Counted from the stretch's first letter, positions 34,374 through 42,965 are shown. The stretch: DNA of 58,899 nucleotides from Fimenecus sp045532175 (GCA_045532175.1 JAZSFK010000019.1:1-58899), one strand, 5' to 3'. Numbers and translations are program-made. Notes: generated by a model not told the origin, from the sequence alone.

Positions 34374-36108
34374 GAGCACAATTTTCAAATTTAGATTTGA
34401 CACTTCCACTACAGCACAGGGTGATAAAGGGGTAAAGAAATATAATCGTGAATTTCTGTCCTCAATGGCACCTTTTTGGTGGCAAAATGTTTTAATAATA
34501 ATTACTTCGATACTTTATGCATATACTTTTGTAGCCACAACAAGAGTTCTGGGGGAACTTATTGACCTGTTTGTGTCCTCAATTGTTATGTCCGTCCTTA
34601 ATGGTGAAAACACTGTGTCAAACAGTGCTATCGGAAATGCAGTCCTGAAGGCAGCATTGTTTATTTTTGCCAATACATTGTTGTCTTTTATGCAGGGTGT
34701 CTTTGCAACAAAGGTTTCTACACGTTATTCCCATAATCTCAGATGCAGGTTGTTTGATAAGTTTAATCACCTGCCTATGACATATATTGATTCTCATTAT
34801 CACGACAGGATTTATGAAATGCTGACGGATAGTGTTGATGCTATGAATCAAAGCTTGTATATGATTCTGGGTAAGATTATTTCGTCATTGTTGGTTGTAT
34901 TTGGAATAATGGTTGAGCTTTTCAAGATTGACTGGATTGTTACAATGTTCATCCTTGCAGTTGTGGTAATAGGCTTTTTTATAATCTATCTTTTAAGCTT
35001 TTCTGAAACTGCATATTCAGTTGAGCATCAGCAAAAACTTGGAGAAGTACATCGTGAAATCAGCGAATTCTATAAGGGTATAGTAATTGTTCATTCCTCA
35101 GGCAGAGGAGAAAAGATTTCCGAGAATATTTGCAATATGAATGACGATTTAGGAAAAACCGTTAAAAAGGCAAGGGGTATTTCCTCCTCATCCTCAATTA
35201 TTACAGAGGCTATTACAGTTATTTCACTTGTTCTTGCCTTGGTGGTAGGTGCTTTCAGAATTGATGAGGGTGTAATAAGTCTGGGTGTTCTTATTACCGT
35301 TATTATTTATATCAGAAAGCTTAATGAACCATTGACACAGTTTAATTCTTTCTCAGCGGTCTTCAAGACACTGAATCTTACAAGATATGCAGTATTTGAT
35401 TTCCTTGATGAAAAAGAGGTTGCTGTAACAGGTGAAGAGAATATTACCTGTGGCGACATTGCTTTTGAAAATGTTAATTTCGGGTATTACGAGAATCAGG
35501 ATGTTATTCTCAATGCTTCCTTTACACTTAAGCAGAGGGGAATAACCGCAATCACAGGGGAAACAGGCGCAGGAAAGAGTACAATTATTAAACTTATGCT
35601 TAATTTCTATTCACCCGGTTCAGGTAAAATAAAAATGGCAGGAATGGATATTTCAAAGTTTAATCCCTCCGTTTACAGACAGAATTTTACAATAATACCG
35701 CAGAATGCAAAATTGTTTGATTGCAGTATTAAAGAGAATATAAAATACGGTATGGAGAATGTGACCGACGAAGATATTTTCAAGGTGGCAAAGTGCGTTG
35801 GTGCAGATGAGTTTATCAAAAAACTTCCTCAGGGCTATGACACTGTGTTTACATCCTCAGTTCCTAATCTTTCTTCGGGTCAGATTCAGCTTGTTCTTCT
35901 AGCAAGAGCAATTTTGAGAAGGTGCAGTTATATTATTTTTGACGAGGCAACCTCTTTTGTGGATGCTGAAACAGAATCACGACTCAACGCCCTGCTCAAG
36001 GACCTTTCTAAAGACTGTGGAATTATAATTATTGCACACAGACAGACTGCCATTGATATTGCGGAAAATATAGTCAGAATCAGTGACGGCAGAGTTATTG
36101 AAACATAA
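34363..36108 (+). CDS. ABC exporter, fused permease-ATPase, half 2 (catalytic)
   Basis: 581 residues with six membrane helices and an ATPase domain: Walker A GETGAGKST (from Gly399), Walker B IIFDEATSFVD with the catalytic Glu528, and H-loop IIIAHRQTA. The signature reads LSSGQ rather than LSGGQ. In a heterodimer the canonical ATP site is built from this protein's Walker B glutamate and the partner's FSGGQ, so the altered LSSGQ fits with the partner's degenerate Walker B in the other site. The 11-base overlap with half 1 points to coupled translation. The start ATG follows GGGGAGG. Confidence 0.92.
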   Translation: MAGKSTIFKFRFDTSTTAQGDKGVKKYNREFLSSMAPFWWQNVLIIITSILYAYTFVATTRVLGELIDLFVSSIVMSVLNGENTVSNSAIGNAVLKAALFIFANTLLSFMQGVFATKVSTRYSHNLRCRLFDKFNHLPMTYIDSHYHDRIYEMLTDSVDAMNQSLYMILGKIISSLLVVFGIMVELFKIDWIVTMFILAVVVIGFFIIYLLSFSETAYSVEHQQKLGEVHREISEFYKGIVIVHSSGRGEKISENICNMNDDLGKTVKKARGISSSSSIITEAITVISLVLALVVGAFRIDEGVISLGVLITVIIYIRKLNEPLTQFNSFSAVFKTLNLTRYAVFDFLDEKEVAVTGEENITCGDIAFENVNFGYYENQDVILNASFTLKQRGITAITGETGAGKSTIIKLMLNFYSPGSGKIKMAGMDISKFNPSVYRQNFTIIPQNAKLFDCSIKENIKYGMENVTDEDIFKVAKCVGADEFIKKLPQGYDTVFTSSVPNLSSGQIQLVLLARAILRRCSYIIFDEATSFVDAETESRLNALLKDLSKDCGIIIIAHRQTAIDIAENIVRISDGRVIET

Positions 36109-36129
36109 AAAGTGAAAGAGGTGGGATTG

Positions 36130-36303
36130 TTGTCTCAATGTGAGGAATGCTCAAACTACTATTATGACGATGAATTACAGGAATATTGCTGTGATGTGAA
36201 CCTTGATGAGGATGAGATGATGCGGTTCCTTACCTCGCCCAATTACCGTTGTCCTTACTTTAGACTTGATGACGAGTATGGAATTGTCAAAAAACAAAAC
36301 TGA
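36130..36303 (+). CDS. DUF6472-like small cysteine-rich protein
   Basis: About 57 residues: CEECSNYYYDDELQEYCC, then DVNLDEDEMMRFLTS and YRCPYFR. Five cysteines in CxxC plus CC and a late CPYF arrangement suggest metal binding. This fits small DUF6472 proteins found across Clostridia, whose function is unknown. The start is uncertain: TTG at 36130 has GAGGTGG five bases upstream, while the longest frame starts with GTG at 36112 inside the purine-rich site. It closely follows the ABC exporter. Confidence 0.7.
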   Translation: MSQCEECSNYYYDDELQEYCCDVNLDEDEMMRFLTSPNYRCPYFRLDDEYGIVKKQN

Positions 36304-36322
36304 TTTTTGTACATTATTAATC

Positions 36323-36351
36323 TTGAATTAAAGACCAAAAAATAGTATAAT
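36323..36351 (+). promoter_or_regulatory. Promoter of the first YhhN-like gene
   Basis: TTGAAT (36323-36328), 17 bases, TATAAT (36346-36351). Confidence 0.7.
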
Positions 36352-36389
36352 TAAACATAGGGAAAATACCAATTTTTGGGGGATTGGAT

Positions 36390-37100
36390 ATGTATCAGTA
36401 TATTTATGCTTCTGCTGTTATTGTGGGTGTTTTGGTAACAGTTGCGTTTTTGGTTTTACGTGTTATGCGTGGCGGTGTAGGTGCTATGTTTTTAAAAGCA
36501 GGTGCATCTGTCTGCTTTATTGGTACGGCTTTTTCTGCTTTTGCCTATAATCACGAAAATTTTGAGTATGGTATCCTTGTTATTATGGGACTCATATTCG
36601 GTCTTTTAGGTGATGTATGGCTCGATATGAAATATGTTTACAAGCAACATAATCATATCTATACATACGCAGGTATTATCTGCTTTATTGTAAACCATAT
36701 TTTCTATATCCCCGCTGTTGCCTTTAAATATGGCGAAGGTCAATTTGAGTGGTGGTACGGTGTAATCAATATTGTAGCCTGTGTAGTGTTTGCTACTGTA
36801 ACTTTGGCACTTGAAAAACCAATGAAAGTGAAATACGGAAGGTATAAAAAAATACTGTTCATTTACGGAATGTTGCTTTCTCTTACAATGTTTACAGCAA
36901 TCAACGGTATTTTCTTCAAAGGCTTCTCAAAAGACTTACTTATGCTTTCAGTAGCAGCAATTCTTTTTACACTTTCCGATTTGGTGCTTTCAAACATCTA
37001 TTTCAAAGAGGGCGGAAACACAAAACCGAATGTTGTTGTAAACCATCTTCTTTACTATGCAGCACAGTTTACATTCGCAAGTACACTTTTGCTTAAATAG
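36390..37100 (+). CDS. YhhN/lysoplasmalogenase-like membrane protein, copy 1
   Basis: 236 residues with about eight membrane helices. The block IMGLIFGLLGDVWLDMKYV contains the GDxxLD motif typical of the YhhN/TMEM86 family, in which the aspartates are thought catalytic, and a second conserved aspartate lies in FTLSDLVLSNIYF. TMEM86 proteins cleave the vinyl-ether bond of lysoplasmalogens; many anaerobic Clostridia make plasmalogens, so a lipid role is plausible. The start ATG (36390) follows GGGGGA; the TTG at 36384 is less likely. A paralogue follows immediately with its own promoter. Confidence 0.8.
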   Translation: MYQYIYASAVIVGVLVTVAFLVLRVMRGGVGAMFLKAGASVCFIGTAFSAFAYNHENFEYGILVIMGLIFGLLGDVWLDMKYVYKQHNHIYTYAGIICFIVNHIFYIPAVAFKYGEGQFEWWYGVINIVACVVFATVTLALEKPMKVKYGRYKKILFIYGMLLSLTMFTAINGIFFKGFSKDLLMLSVAAILFTLSDLVLSNIYFKEGGNTKPNVVVNHLLYYAAQFTFASTLLLK

Positions 37101-37140
37101 TCACAGTGTCAAAAAACAATTTGTAATTTTGGTTATACTG

Positions 37141-37173
37141 ATAGTTGTAATTTTTTGCAACTATTGGTATAAT
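37141..37173 (+). promoter_or_regulatory. Promoter of the second YhhN-like gene with overlapping inverted repeat
   Basis: TTGTAA (37145-37150), 17 bases, TATAAT (37168-37173). ATAGTTG (37141-37147) and CAACTAT (37158-37164) form an inverted repeat across the -35 and spacer, a possible operator. Confidence 0.6.
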
Positions 37174-37203
37174 TTTTTGTATGAGATTTCAGGAGGGGTG
37201 TAA

Positions 37204-37941
37204 ATGCTTAACGGATTGTTTGTAGCCTTGACCATTGCCTATGTTGTCTGCGTCGTTGCATTCCTTGTGGTAAGGGTTAAGCAGGTTAATTTTAAAGCAG
37301 TTTTGCTTAAAACGATATCATCCTTATTATTTACTGTTACTGCTTGTGTTGCTGTTGCAATGAAGCCTGAAAATTTTAATTATGGAGTATTGTTCATAAT
37401 TGGTATGATTTTCTGTGTAGTAGGGGATATATGGCTTGACCTTAAATATGTGCATAAAGAGTATGATGAGCCATACACTTTCACAGGCATAGCAAGTTTT
37501 ATGGTAAGTCATATTTTCTATGTTGTCGGAATTTTGTTGGCTTATCCTGAGTACATTCCGTGGCAGATAGCACTTGCCATATTCAGTGCATTATTAATAT
37601 CAATTGTTGAAAGACTTATTTCAAATAAAACAGGTTTTGAGTATGGAAAACTTAAAGGATTAACCTTTGTCTATTCAATTATAATAATGTTTACTGTAAC
37701 ATTCAGCCTTAATGGAATGAACGCATTTGGTTGGCTACCTATGATTAACGGTGCCCCTATGCCCGATGTTTTACCACGCTTCGTAACAATGAATGTGGGA
37801 ACACTTATTTTTGCACTTTCTGATTTAGCCCTTTCAATAGCATTTTTCAGAAAAGGCGGAAATACAAAAGCTAATGTGATATGGGTACACATTACATATT
37901 ATCTTGCACAGTATTTATTAGTATTATCAATTCTAATGTAA
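37204..37941 (+). CDS. YhhN/lysoplasmalogenase-like membrane protein, copy 2
   Basis: 245 residues, a clear paralogue of the preceding gene. It keeps the same motif blocks in the same order: FIIGMIFCVVGDIWLDLKYVH, then FMVSHIFYVVG, FALSDLALSIAFFRKGGNTK and a final HITYYLAQ. About eight membrane helices are predicted. The two copies have diverged strongly outside the motifs, so the duplication is old. It has its own promoter and a start ATG after AGGAGGGG. A GPH symporter gene follows 25 bases later and may be co-transcribed. Confidence 0.8.
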   Translation: MLNGLFVALTIAYVVCVVAFLVVRVKQVNFKAVLLKTISSLLFTVTACVAVAMKPENFNYGVLFIIGMIFCVVGDIWLDLKYVHKEYDEPYTFTGIASFMVSHIFYVVGILLAYPEYIPWQIALAIFSALLISIVERLISNKTGFEYGKLKGLTFVYSIIIMFTVTFSLNGMNAFGWLPMINGAPMPDVLPRFVTMNVGTLIFALSDLALSIAFFRKGGNTKANVIWVHITYYLAQYLLVLSILM

Positions 37942-37966
37942 GAGATAATTCAAAGGAGATAAAATT

Positions 37967-39472
37967 ATGGAACAGAAAAAGTATGTTAAGAAAAATGAAA
38001 TGACTGCTTTTTGCGTTGCAGGTTTAGGTCAGGGTATGATTTATGCCTTGATGTCAAGTTACATCAGTGACTATTATCTCAACGTTTTGCAGTTGACCCC
38101 GATGTTCGTGCTTTTGCTTATGCTTTTGGCACGAGTATGGGACGCTATCAATGACCCACTTATGGGTATGATTGTTGACAGAAGCAATCTTAAAAGTGGA
38201 AAGATGCTTCCATTTATCCGTTGGGCATTAATTCCAATCGCAGTTGTAACATTACTTATGTATTTAAGCCCTAATCTCGGCAAAACAGAATTGATGATTT
38301 ATTCAGCAATCGTTTATGTTGCTTGGGGTATGATTTATACAATTGGTGATGTTTCTTTCTGGGGACTTCCAAATGTTATGACCCCTGATTCTGAGGAAAG
38401 AAGTTCTGTTATTTCTGTAAGTAAAATTTTCAACTCAATCGGCTCTGCTGTTCCCGAAGTTCTTTTCCTTGTTGTTGGTCTTGTTATTGCTGCGTGGGTT
38501 AAGAATCAGGACGTTACTCCAGACCCACTTATGGTGCAAAAGAGAAAGTATCTTATAATGGCAATTGTAACTGTTGGACTAGGGACAATTCTTTATGCTC
38601 GTGCTTGTACAGGCGTTAAGGAACATGTTAAAATGCCTGTCCACAAACGTCAGCCAGGTGAACCATCACAACTTGCTCGTGTATTTAAGTGCAAGCCTCT
38701 CGTTCTCGTTCTCTTGATGGGTATTCTTTCAAGTGGTCGTTATATGGTCTCCGCTGCAGCTATCCACGTTGCACGTTATTCATTCTACATAGGTCCTGAC
38801 CTTGCAACTCTTGCAACAGAGGCAGACAGAATTGCTGCTATCGAAGGTAGTATTTCAACAGTTAAAACAGTTTTCCAAATTAGTTCAATTGTTGGTCTTT
38901 TCGGTGCAACTCTCTTTATGCCAAAACTTATGAAAAAGTTTGACTATAAGAAACTTGTTATCGTAACTTGTCTTGCAGGTTTTGTAGCAAGTATTGTTAC
39001 AACAATTGTTGGTTGGTTTACAATGAATCTTTATGCTTGCATCCCATTCATTATTATTTCCTGTATTCCACTTGGTGTTATCAATACAGTTACTCTTGCA
39101 ATGATTGGTGACTGCCTTGACTATATGGAACTTAAAACTGGCTTCCGTGACAATGCTCTCGGTGCTGCTTGTCAGGGCTTTATCAATAAAATCGGTAATG
39201 CATTTGCAACATCAGGCATTGTTATTATGTATATGGTAATCGGTCTTGACCCTGCACAGATGCTTTCATCAACAACAGTAGTTTCTGCACTTGATATGCC
39301 TGCTGATATGAGATTTGCAATGTTCTCACTTGTTTCAATCGTTCCTGGTATCAGTATGCTTCTCTGTGCAATTCCAATGTTCTTCTACAAAATTGCAGGT
39401 AAAGAAAAGAAAGATATGATTTCAGCACTTCAGGCAAAACGTCAGTCCGAAGGTTTTGTAGTAAACGAATAA
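37967..39472 (+). CDS. GPH-family glycoside-pentoside-hexuronide:cation symporter (MFS)
   Basis: 501 residues, about twelve membrane helices. The loop after helix 2 reads LLARVWDAINDPLMGMIVDRS, the signature of the GPH (MelB/XylP) group, including the cation-site aspartates. Later blocks IGDCLDYMELKTGFRDNALG and GFINKIGNAF are also typical. It imports an oligosaccharide or glycoside with Na+ or H+. The window's glycosidases without signal peptides (GH127, GH36, GH2, GH30, GH43) could process its cargo, though none is in the same operon. The start ATG follows AAAGGAG. A terminator follows at 39479. Confidence 0.9.
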   Translation: MEQKKYVKKNEMTAFCVAGLGQGMIYALMSSYISDYYLNVLQLTPMFVLLLMLLARVWDAINDPLMGMIVDRSNLKSGKMLPFIRWALIPIAVVTLLMYLSPNLGKTELMIYSAIVYVAWGMIYTIGDVSFWGLPNVMTPDSEERSSVISVSKIFNSIGSAVPEVLFLVVGLVIAAWVKNQDVTPDPLMVQKRKYLIMAIVTVGLGTILYARACTGVKEHVKMPVHKRQPGEPSQLARVFKCKPLVLVLLMGILSSGRYMVSAAAIHVARYSFYIGPDLATLATEADRIAAIEGSISTVKTVFQISSIVGLFGATLFMPKLMKKFDYKKLVIVTCLAGFVASIVTTIVGWFTMNLYACIPFIIISCIPLGVINTVTLAMIGDCLDYMELKTGFRDNALGAACQGFINKIGNAFATSGIVIMYMVIGLDPAQMLSSTTVVSALDMPADMRFAMFSLVSIVPGISMLLCAIPMFFYKIAGKEKKDMISALQAKRQSEGFVVNE

Positions 39473-39478
39473 AAACTT

Positions 39479-39507
39479 AAAGCCTACTTAATTGTAGGCT
39501 TTATTTA
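39479..39507 (+). terminator. Intrinsic terminator after the symporter gene
   Basis: AAAGCCTAC and GTAGGCTTT form a 9-bp stem with a six-base loop, followed by ATTT. Confidence 0.75.
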
Positions 39508-39518
39508 TAGGTGATATT

Positions 39519-40865
39519 ATGAGTTTTAATTTTTTAGTTTTAACTGACCCGCATTTTTTTGATACTGATTTAGGTTGTTCTGGTCCTGACTATGAGGATT
39601 TTATGCATTACGAGCAAAAATGCTTTGCGGAAACCGAAAGTATCAATAATGCAGTTTTTAAGTATTTAGGTGAAACAGATTTAGCCGATACAGTTTTGAT
39701 TGTCGGTGACTTAACACAGAATGGTGAGAGAAAAAGTCACGAAAAGTTTATAAAACTTCTTTATGACATAAAGGCAAAGGGTAAAAAGGTTTATCTTATT
39801 ACCGCTGACCACGACTGGAAGGGTGACCCGTTTGCATTTGGTGAAAAAGGAAGATATATGCCGGAGCCAACACCAAAAGAAGACCTTATTAAACTCTATA
39901 ACGATTTTGGATTTGCTGATGCAATCGCAGTAGATGAAGAACATCTTTCCTATGTTGCACAGATAAGTGAAAATGTGCGACTTTTAGCAATCAATGCCGA
40001 CATCAAAACTTACGGTCAGTTCAGTTTAACTGAAAAACAGGTTGAATGGATTAAAGAGCAAACAAAAAAGGCGAGGGAAGAAAATCAGACAATGTTTGCA
40101 ATTTGTCACTATCCCGTGCTTCCTATTCAGCCACTTTTTTCTATAATCAAATCCGCTTTAATGTATGATTATAAATCAGTTGCAACTCTTCTTGCAGACG
40201 AGGGTGTGCATCTTGTTTTCACAGGTCATATGCACAATCAGAGTATCAACGAGTTTGTCACAGAAAAAGGAAACCAATTCTTTGACGTTACAACAGGTTC
40301 AATTATTGCCGACCCATCATACATAAGACTTGTAACTCTCAATGACAATAAAGCAGAGATTAAGAGTATTCCTACTCCCGATTTTGACTACGATACAAAG
40401 GGTATGACCTGCAAGGAATATCTCACATCAGTTTTTGATGCTATGATTAGAAATATTCTTCTCGACTTGCGCGACGATACAACTCGTGCTATGCGTAAAT
40501 TCCATATTAAAGAGAGCAAGGGACTTGTTTTTGCACTCCGTATGGGTGGCAAATTGCTTTGTTCAATAAAACTTGGCACTCTTGCAAGATTACTCTTTAT
40601 AAAATGCGATAAGAGTATCAGAAAAGTTAAACTTATTGATTATGCAACCGTCCTTGTACGAAATGTCTTCCGCGGTAATCAAACTTATAATGAGGGCACT
40701 CCCGAGGGTGATGTTTTCATTGCATTTTTAAATAGAATCAAACCAATTCTTAAAAAAATCAGCGTGAAAGACCCTTATGGTGAAAAGGTTGATTTAGCAG
40801 AATTACTTAAAAACACCGCAGGAAATTATGGATACGACGACTATAACGAAACAATAGAATGGTAA
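39519..40865 (+). CDS. Cytoplasmic calcineurin-like metallophosphoesterase
   Basis: 448 residues, no signal peptide. Metal-site blocks are LVLTDPHFF (DxH), LIVGDLTQNGE (GDxxxxG), ITADHDW in place of the usual GNHD, AICHYPVLP and FTGHMHNQS. The usual asparagine is replaced by Ala-Asp, which may alter the transition-state contact. The C-terminal 170 residues are alpha-helical and lysine-rich and match nothing recognised. Similar proteins act on phosphodiesters or cyclic nucleotides; the substrate is unknown. It follows the symporter terminator by 12 bases and the REP-like element ends its transcript. Confidence 0.8.
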   Translation: MSFNFLVLTDPHFFDTDLGCSGPDYEDFMHYEQKCFAETESINNAVFKYLGETDLADTVLIVGDLTQNGERKSHEKFIKLLYDIKAKGKKVYLITADHDWKGDPFAFGEKGRYMPEPTPKEDLIKLYNDFGFADAIAVDEEHLSYVAQISENVRLLAINADIKTYGQFSLTEKQVEWIKEQTKKAREENQTMFAICHYPVLPIQPLFSIIKSALMYDYKSVATLLADEGVHLVFTGHMHNQSINEFVTEKGNQFFDVTTGSIIADPSYIRLVTLNDNKAEIKSIPTPDFDYDTKGMTCKEYLTSVFDAMIRNILLDLRDDTTRAMRKFHIKESKGLVFALRMGGKLLCSIKLGTLARLLFIKCDKSIRKVKLIDYATVLVRNVFRGNQTYNEGTPEGDVFIAFLNRIKPILKKISVKDPYGEKVDLAELLKNTAGNYGYDDYNETIEW

Positions 40866-40871
40866 AATGTA

Positions 40872-40947
40872 GGGCGGGGATGCCTCCCTTGTCAAAGGGA
40901 GGGGGACCGCTTGCGGTGGAGGGATTCACTCTCCGCCGTATTTTTTT
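40872..40947 (+). repeat. GC-rich branched inverted-repeat (REP-like) element
   Basis: The outer stem GGCGG/CCGCC (40873-40877, 40933-40937) encloses CCTCCCTT/AAGGGAGG (40883-40890, 40895-40902) and ACCGC/GCGGT (40906-40910, 40913-40917), and is followed by GTATTTTTTTC. The block is far richer in G+C than its surroundings and looks like the dispersed intergenic repeats of gut Firmicutes. It probably also terminates the metallophosphoesterase transcript. Only one clear copy is in this window. Confidence 0.65.
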
Positions 40948-41019
40948 CATTTCCCTATTGCAATTTCATGCTTTACTGTGATAGAATAACTCTAATCTTT
41001 TCGTGAAAGAAGTAATATT

Positions 41020-42213
41020 ATGGTAACACTTGATAAAATCTATCATGCATCATTTGTTTTAAAGGATATCATCCGTAAAACAGATATGATTTATGCACCC
41101 AAAATCCGTACGGACTGTGAGGTTTATCTCAAAACAGAAAATTTGCAGGTAACCGGTTCATTCAAAGTTCGTGGTGCGGCATATAAAATCAGTCAACTTT
41201 CAGCAGAGGAAAAAGAAAAAGGTGTTATTGCTTGCTCAGCGGGTAATCACGCACAGGGTGTGGCACTTGCTGCAACAAAAAATGGCATTAAATCACTTAT
41301 TTGTCTTCCCGACGGTGCTCCAATTTCAAAGGTTGAGGCAACAAAGAGTTATGGTGCTGATATTTGCCTTGTTGAAGGTGTTTATGATGATGCATATAAT
41401 AAAGCATTACAGTTAAGAGATGAAAAGGGTTATACCTTTGTTCATCCTTTTGACGATGATGATGTAATTGCAGGTCAGGGTACAATCGGACTTGAAATTC
41501 TTGACCAGATTGCAGATGCAGATGCAGTTGTTGTGCCAATTGGTGGTGGCGGACTCATCAGCGGTGTTTCATTTGCTATCAAAGCACTTAATCCAAAGGT
41601 TAAAGTTTATGGTGTTCAGGCAAAAGGTGCACCAAGTATGTATAACTCAATCAAGGACGATAAAATCGAACGTCTCGACAATGTTTCAACTATTGCTGAC
41701 GGTATCGCAGTTAAAGAGCCGGGTGCAAACACATTTGAATATGTAAAGAAATATGTTGATGAAGTTGTAACAGTTTCCGACGATGAAATCGCAACTGCAA
41801 TTCTTACTCTTATTGAACAACAAAAACTTGTTACAGAGGGTGCGGGTGCAGTTTCAGTTGCAGCAGTAATGTTTAACAAAATTCCTGTTGAGGGCAAAAA
41901 GGTTGTCTGCCTTGTTTCAGGCGGTAATATCGACGTTACAATTCTGTCCCGTGTCATCAAACGCGGTCTTTTAACATCTGGTCGTACATATTCACTTACA
42001 ATTGAGCTTGTTGACAAACCCGGTCAGCTTAAAGGAGTTTCAAATATTATTGCAGATTTGGGTGGTAATGTTATCTCAATTCATCACGAAAGAGCATCAG
42101 AAAACTCTGAAATCAACGGTTGTTATCTTCGTATTTTGCTTGAAACCCGAAACTTTGAGCATATTGAAATGATTAGAAATGAATTAACAAGTCAAGGCTA
42201 CAAATTAGTATAA
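41020..42213 (+). CDS. Threonine ammonia-lyase (threonine dehydratase) with ACT domain
   Basis: 397 residues. The N-terminal fold-type II PLP domain has GSFKVRGA with the PLP lysine Lys49, SAGNHAQG (substrate loop) and IGGGGLISG (phosphate loop). The C-terminal domain from about residue 325 (YSLTIELVDKPGQLKGV) is a single ACT domain as in TdcB-like clostridial enzymes. It converts L-threonine (and serine) to 2-oxobutanoate via an enamine/imine intermediate. The ridA gene starts 12 bases later. A possible promoter TTGCAA-18-TAGAAT precedes it. Confidence 0.93.
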   Translation: MVTLDKIYHASFVLKDIIRKTDMIYAPKIRTDCEVYLKTENLQVTGSFKVRGAAYKISQLSAEEKEKGVIACSAGNHAQGVALAATKNGIKSLICLPDGAPISKVEATKSYGADICLVEGVYDDAYNKALQLRDEKGYTFVHPFDDDDVIAGQGTIGLEILDQIADADAVVVPIGGGGLISGVSFAIKALNPKVKVYGVQAKGAPSMYNSIKDDKIERLDNVSTIADGIAVKEPGANTFEYVKKYVDEVVTVSDDEIATAILTLIEQQKLVTEGAGAVSVAAVMFNKIPVEGKKVVCLVSGGNIDVTILSRVIKRGLLTSGRTYSLTIELVDKPGQLKGVSNIIADLGGNVISIHHERASENSEINGCYLRILLETRNFEHIEMIRNELTSQGYKLV

Positions 42214-42225
42214 GGAGTATTAATT

Positions 42226-42603
42226 ATGATTAAAACAATCAGTACAGATAAAGCACCTGCTGCAATCGGACCATATTCACAGGCAAAAGTTGTTGGAAAT
42301 ATGGTTTTCACATCAGGACAAATCGCAATAAACCCTGTAAATGGTGAAATTGAGGCGACAACTATTGAAGAACAGACAAAACAGGTTTGCGAGAACATCA
42401 AAAATCTTCTTGAAGCATCAGGTAGCGATTTAGAGAATGTAGTAAAAACAACTTGCTTCCTTAAAAATATGGAAGATTTCGGGGCTTTCAATACAATCTA
42501 TGCAGAGTATTTCACCTCAAAACCTGCACGTTCCTGCGTAGCAGCAAAACAGTTACCAAAAGATGTATTAGTTGAAGTTGAAACAATAGCAATAGTAAAA
42601 TAA
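42226..42603 (+). CDS. ridA: RidA family enamine/imine deaminase
   Basis: 125 residues with the full RidA pattern: DKAPAAIGPYSQA at the start, MVFTSGQIAINP, VVKTTCFLKNMEDF and the catalytic arginine block KPARSCVAAKQLPKDVLVEVE. RidA hydrolyses the reactive 2-aminocrotonate/2-aminoacrylate released by threonine ammonia-lyase, protecting PLP enzymes. The gene order ilvA/tdcB-ridA in one transcript makes this the expected role. The start ATG follows AAGGAG. A strong terminator follows. Confidence 0.95.
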   Translation: MIKTISTDKAPAAIGPYSQAKVVGNMVFTSGQIAINPVNGEIEATTIEEQTKQVCENIKNLLEASGSDLENVVKTTCFLKNMEDFGAFNTIYAEYFTSKPARSCVAAKQLPKDVLVEVETIAIVK

Positions 42604-42607
42604 AAAT

Positions 42608-42642
42608 TAAAAACCGGACAGAGTTTTCTGTCCGGTTTCTTT
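42608..42642. terminator. Terminator between ridA and the XRE regulator gene
   Basis: AAACCGGACAG and CTGTCCGGTTT form an 11-bp perfect stem followed by CTTTAT; the reverse strand also ends in TTTTTAATTTTTA. Confidence 0.9.
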
Positions 42643-42844
42643 ATATTCTATTTGGATTGTCAGTTCTGCCGATGAGGTAATCAACACTTGTGTTATAGTA
42701 ATCGGCTAATTTCCAAAGGGTATCCAACGGAATTTCTCGTTTACCATTTTCATATTGTGAATAGGTATTTTGTTTTATATTAAGATATTCGGCGAGGTCT
42801 TTTTGTTTGACATCGTTATCTTCACGCAAATCTTTTAATCTCAT
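42641..42844 (-). CDS. XRE-family helix-turn-helix regulator
   Basis: 67 residues, a compact Cro/CI-type repressor: LREDNDVKQKDLAEYLNIKQNTYSQYENGKREIP with the recognition helix near KQNTYSQY, then LADYYNTSVDYLIGRTD. The start ATG (42844) follows AAGGTG by seven bases. It is divergently placed from the membrane-anchored metallophosphatase at 42966, and an inverted repeat GAGATA-N8-TATCTC overlaps that gene's -35 box, making the neighbour its probable target. The remnant at 13462 resembles the same protein class. Confidence 0.88.
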   Translation of the reverse strand: MRLKDLREDNDVKQKDLAEYLNIKQNTYSQYENGKREIPLDTLWKLADYYNTSVDYLIGRTDNPNRI

Positions 42845-42882
42845 AATAATCACCTTGAAATGATTTTACAGTATCACATAAC

Positions 42883-42902
42883 GAGATATTGACATTTATC
42901 TC
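42883..42902. promoter_or_regulatory. Candidate operator (inverted repeat over the -35 box)
   Basis: GAGATA (42883-42888) and TATCTC (42897-42902) flank TTGACATT. The repeat covers the -35 of the promoter at 42889-42917 and lies between the XRE gene and its divergent neighbour. Confidence 0.5.
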
Positions 42903-42917
42903 AATTTGCGATATATT
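42889..42917 (+). promoter_or_regulatory. Promoter of the membrane-anchored metallophosphatase gene
   Basis: TTGACA (42889-42894), 17 bases, TATATT (42912-42917). Confidence 0.7.
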
Positions 42918-42965
42918 ATAAGAAATAGTGTGTGAAAAAATACAATGTTTATAGGAGATGATAAT

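Noticed and set aside
13462..42844. Three XRE-type regulators taken as signs of a prophage
   Set aside because: No integrase, capsid, terminase or lysis genes are near any of them; they sit among ordinary genes.
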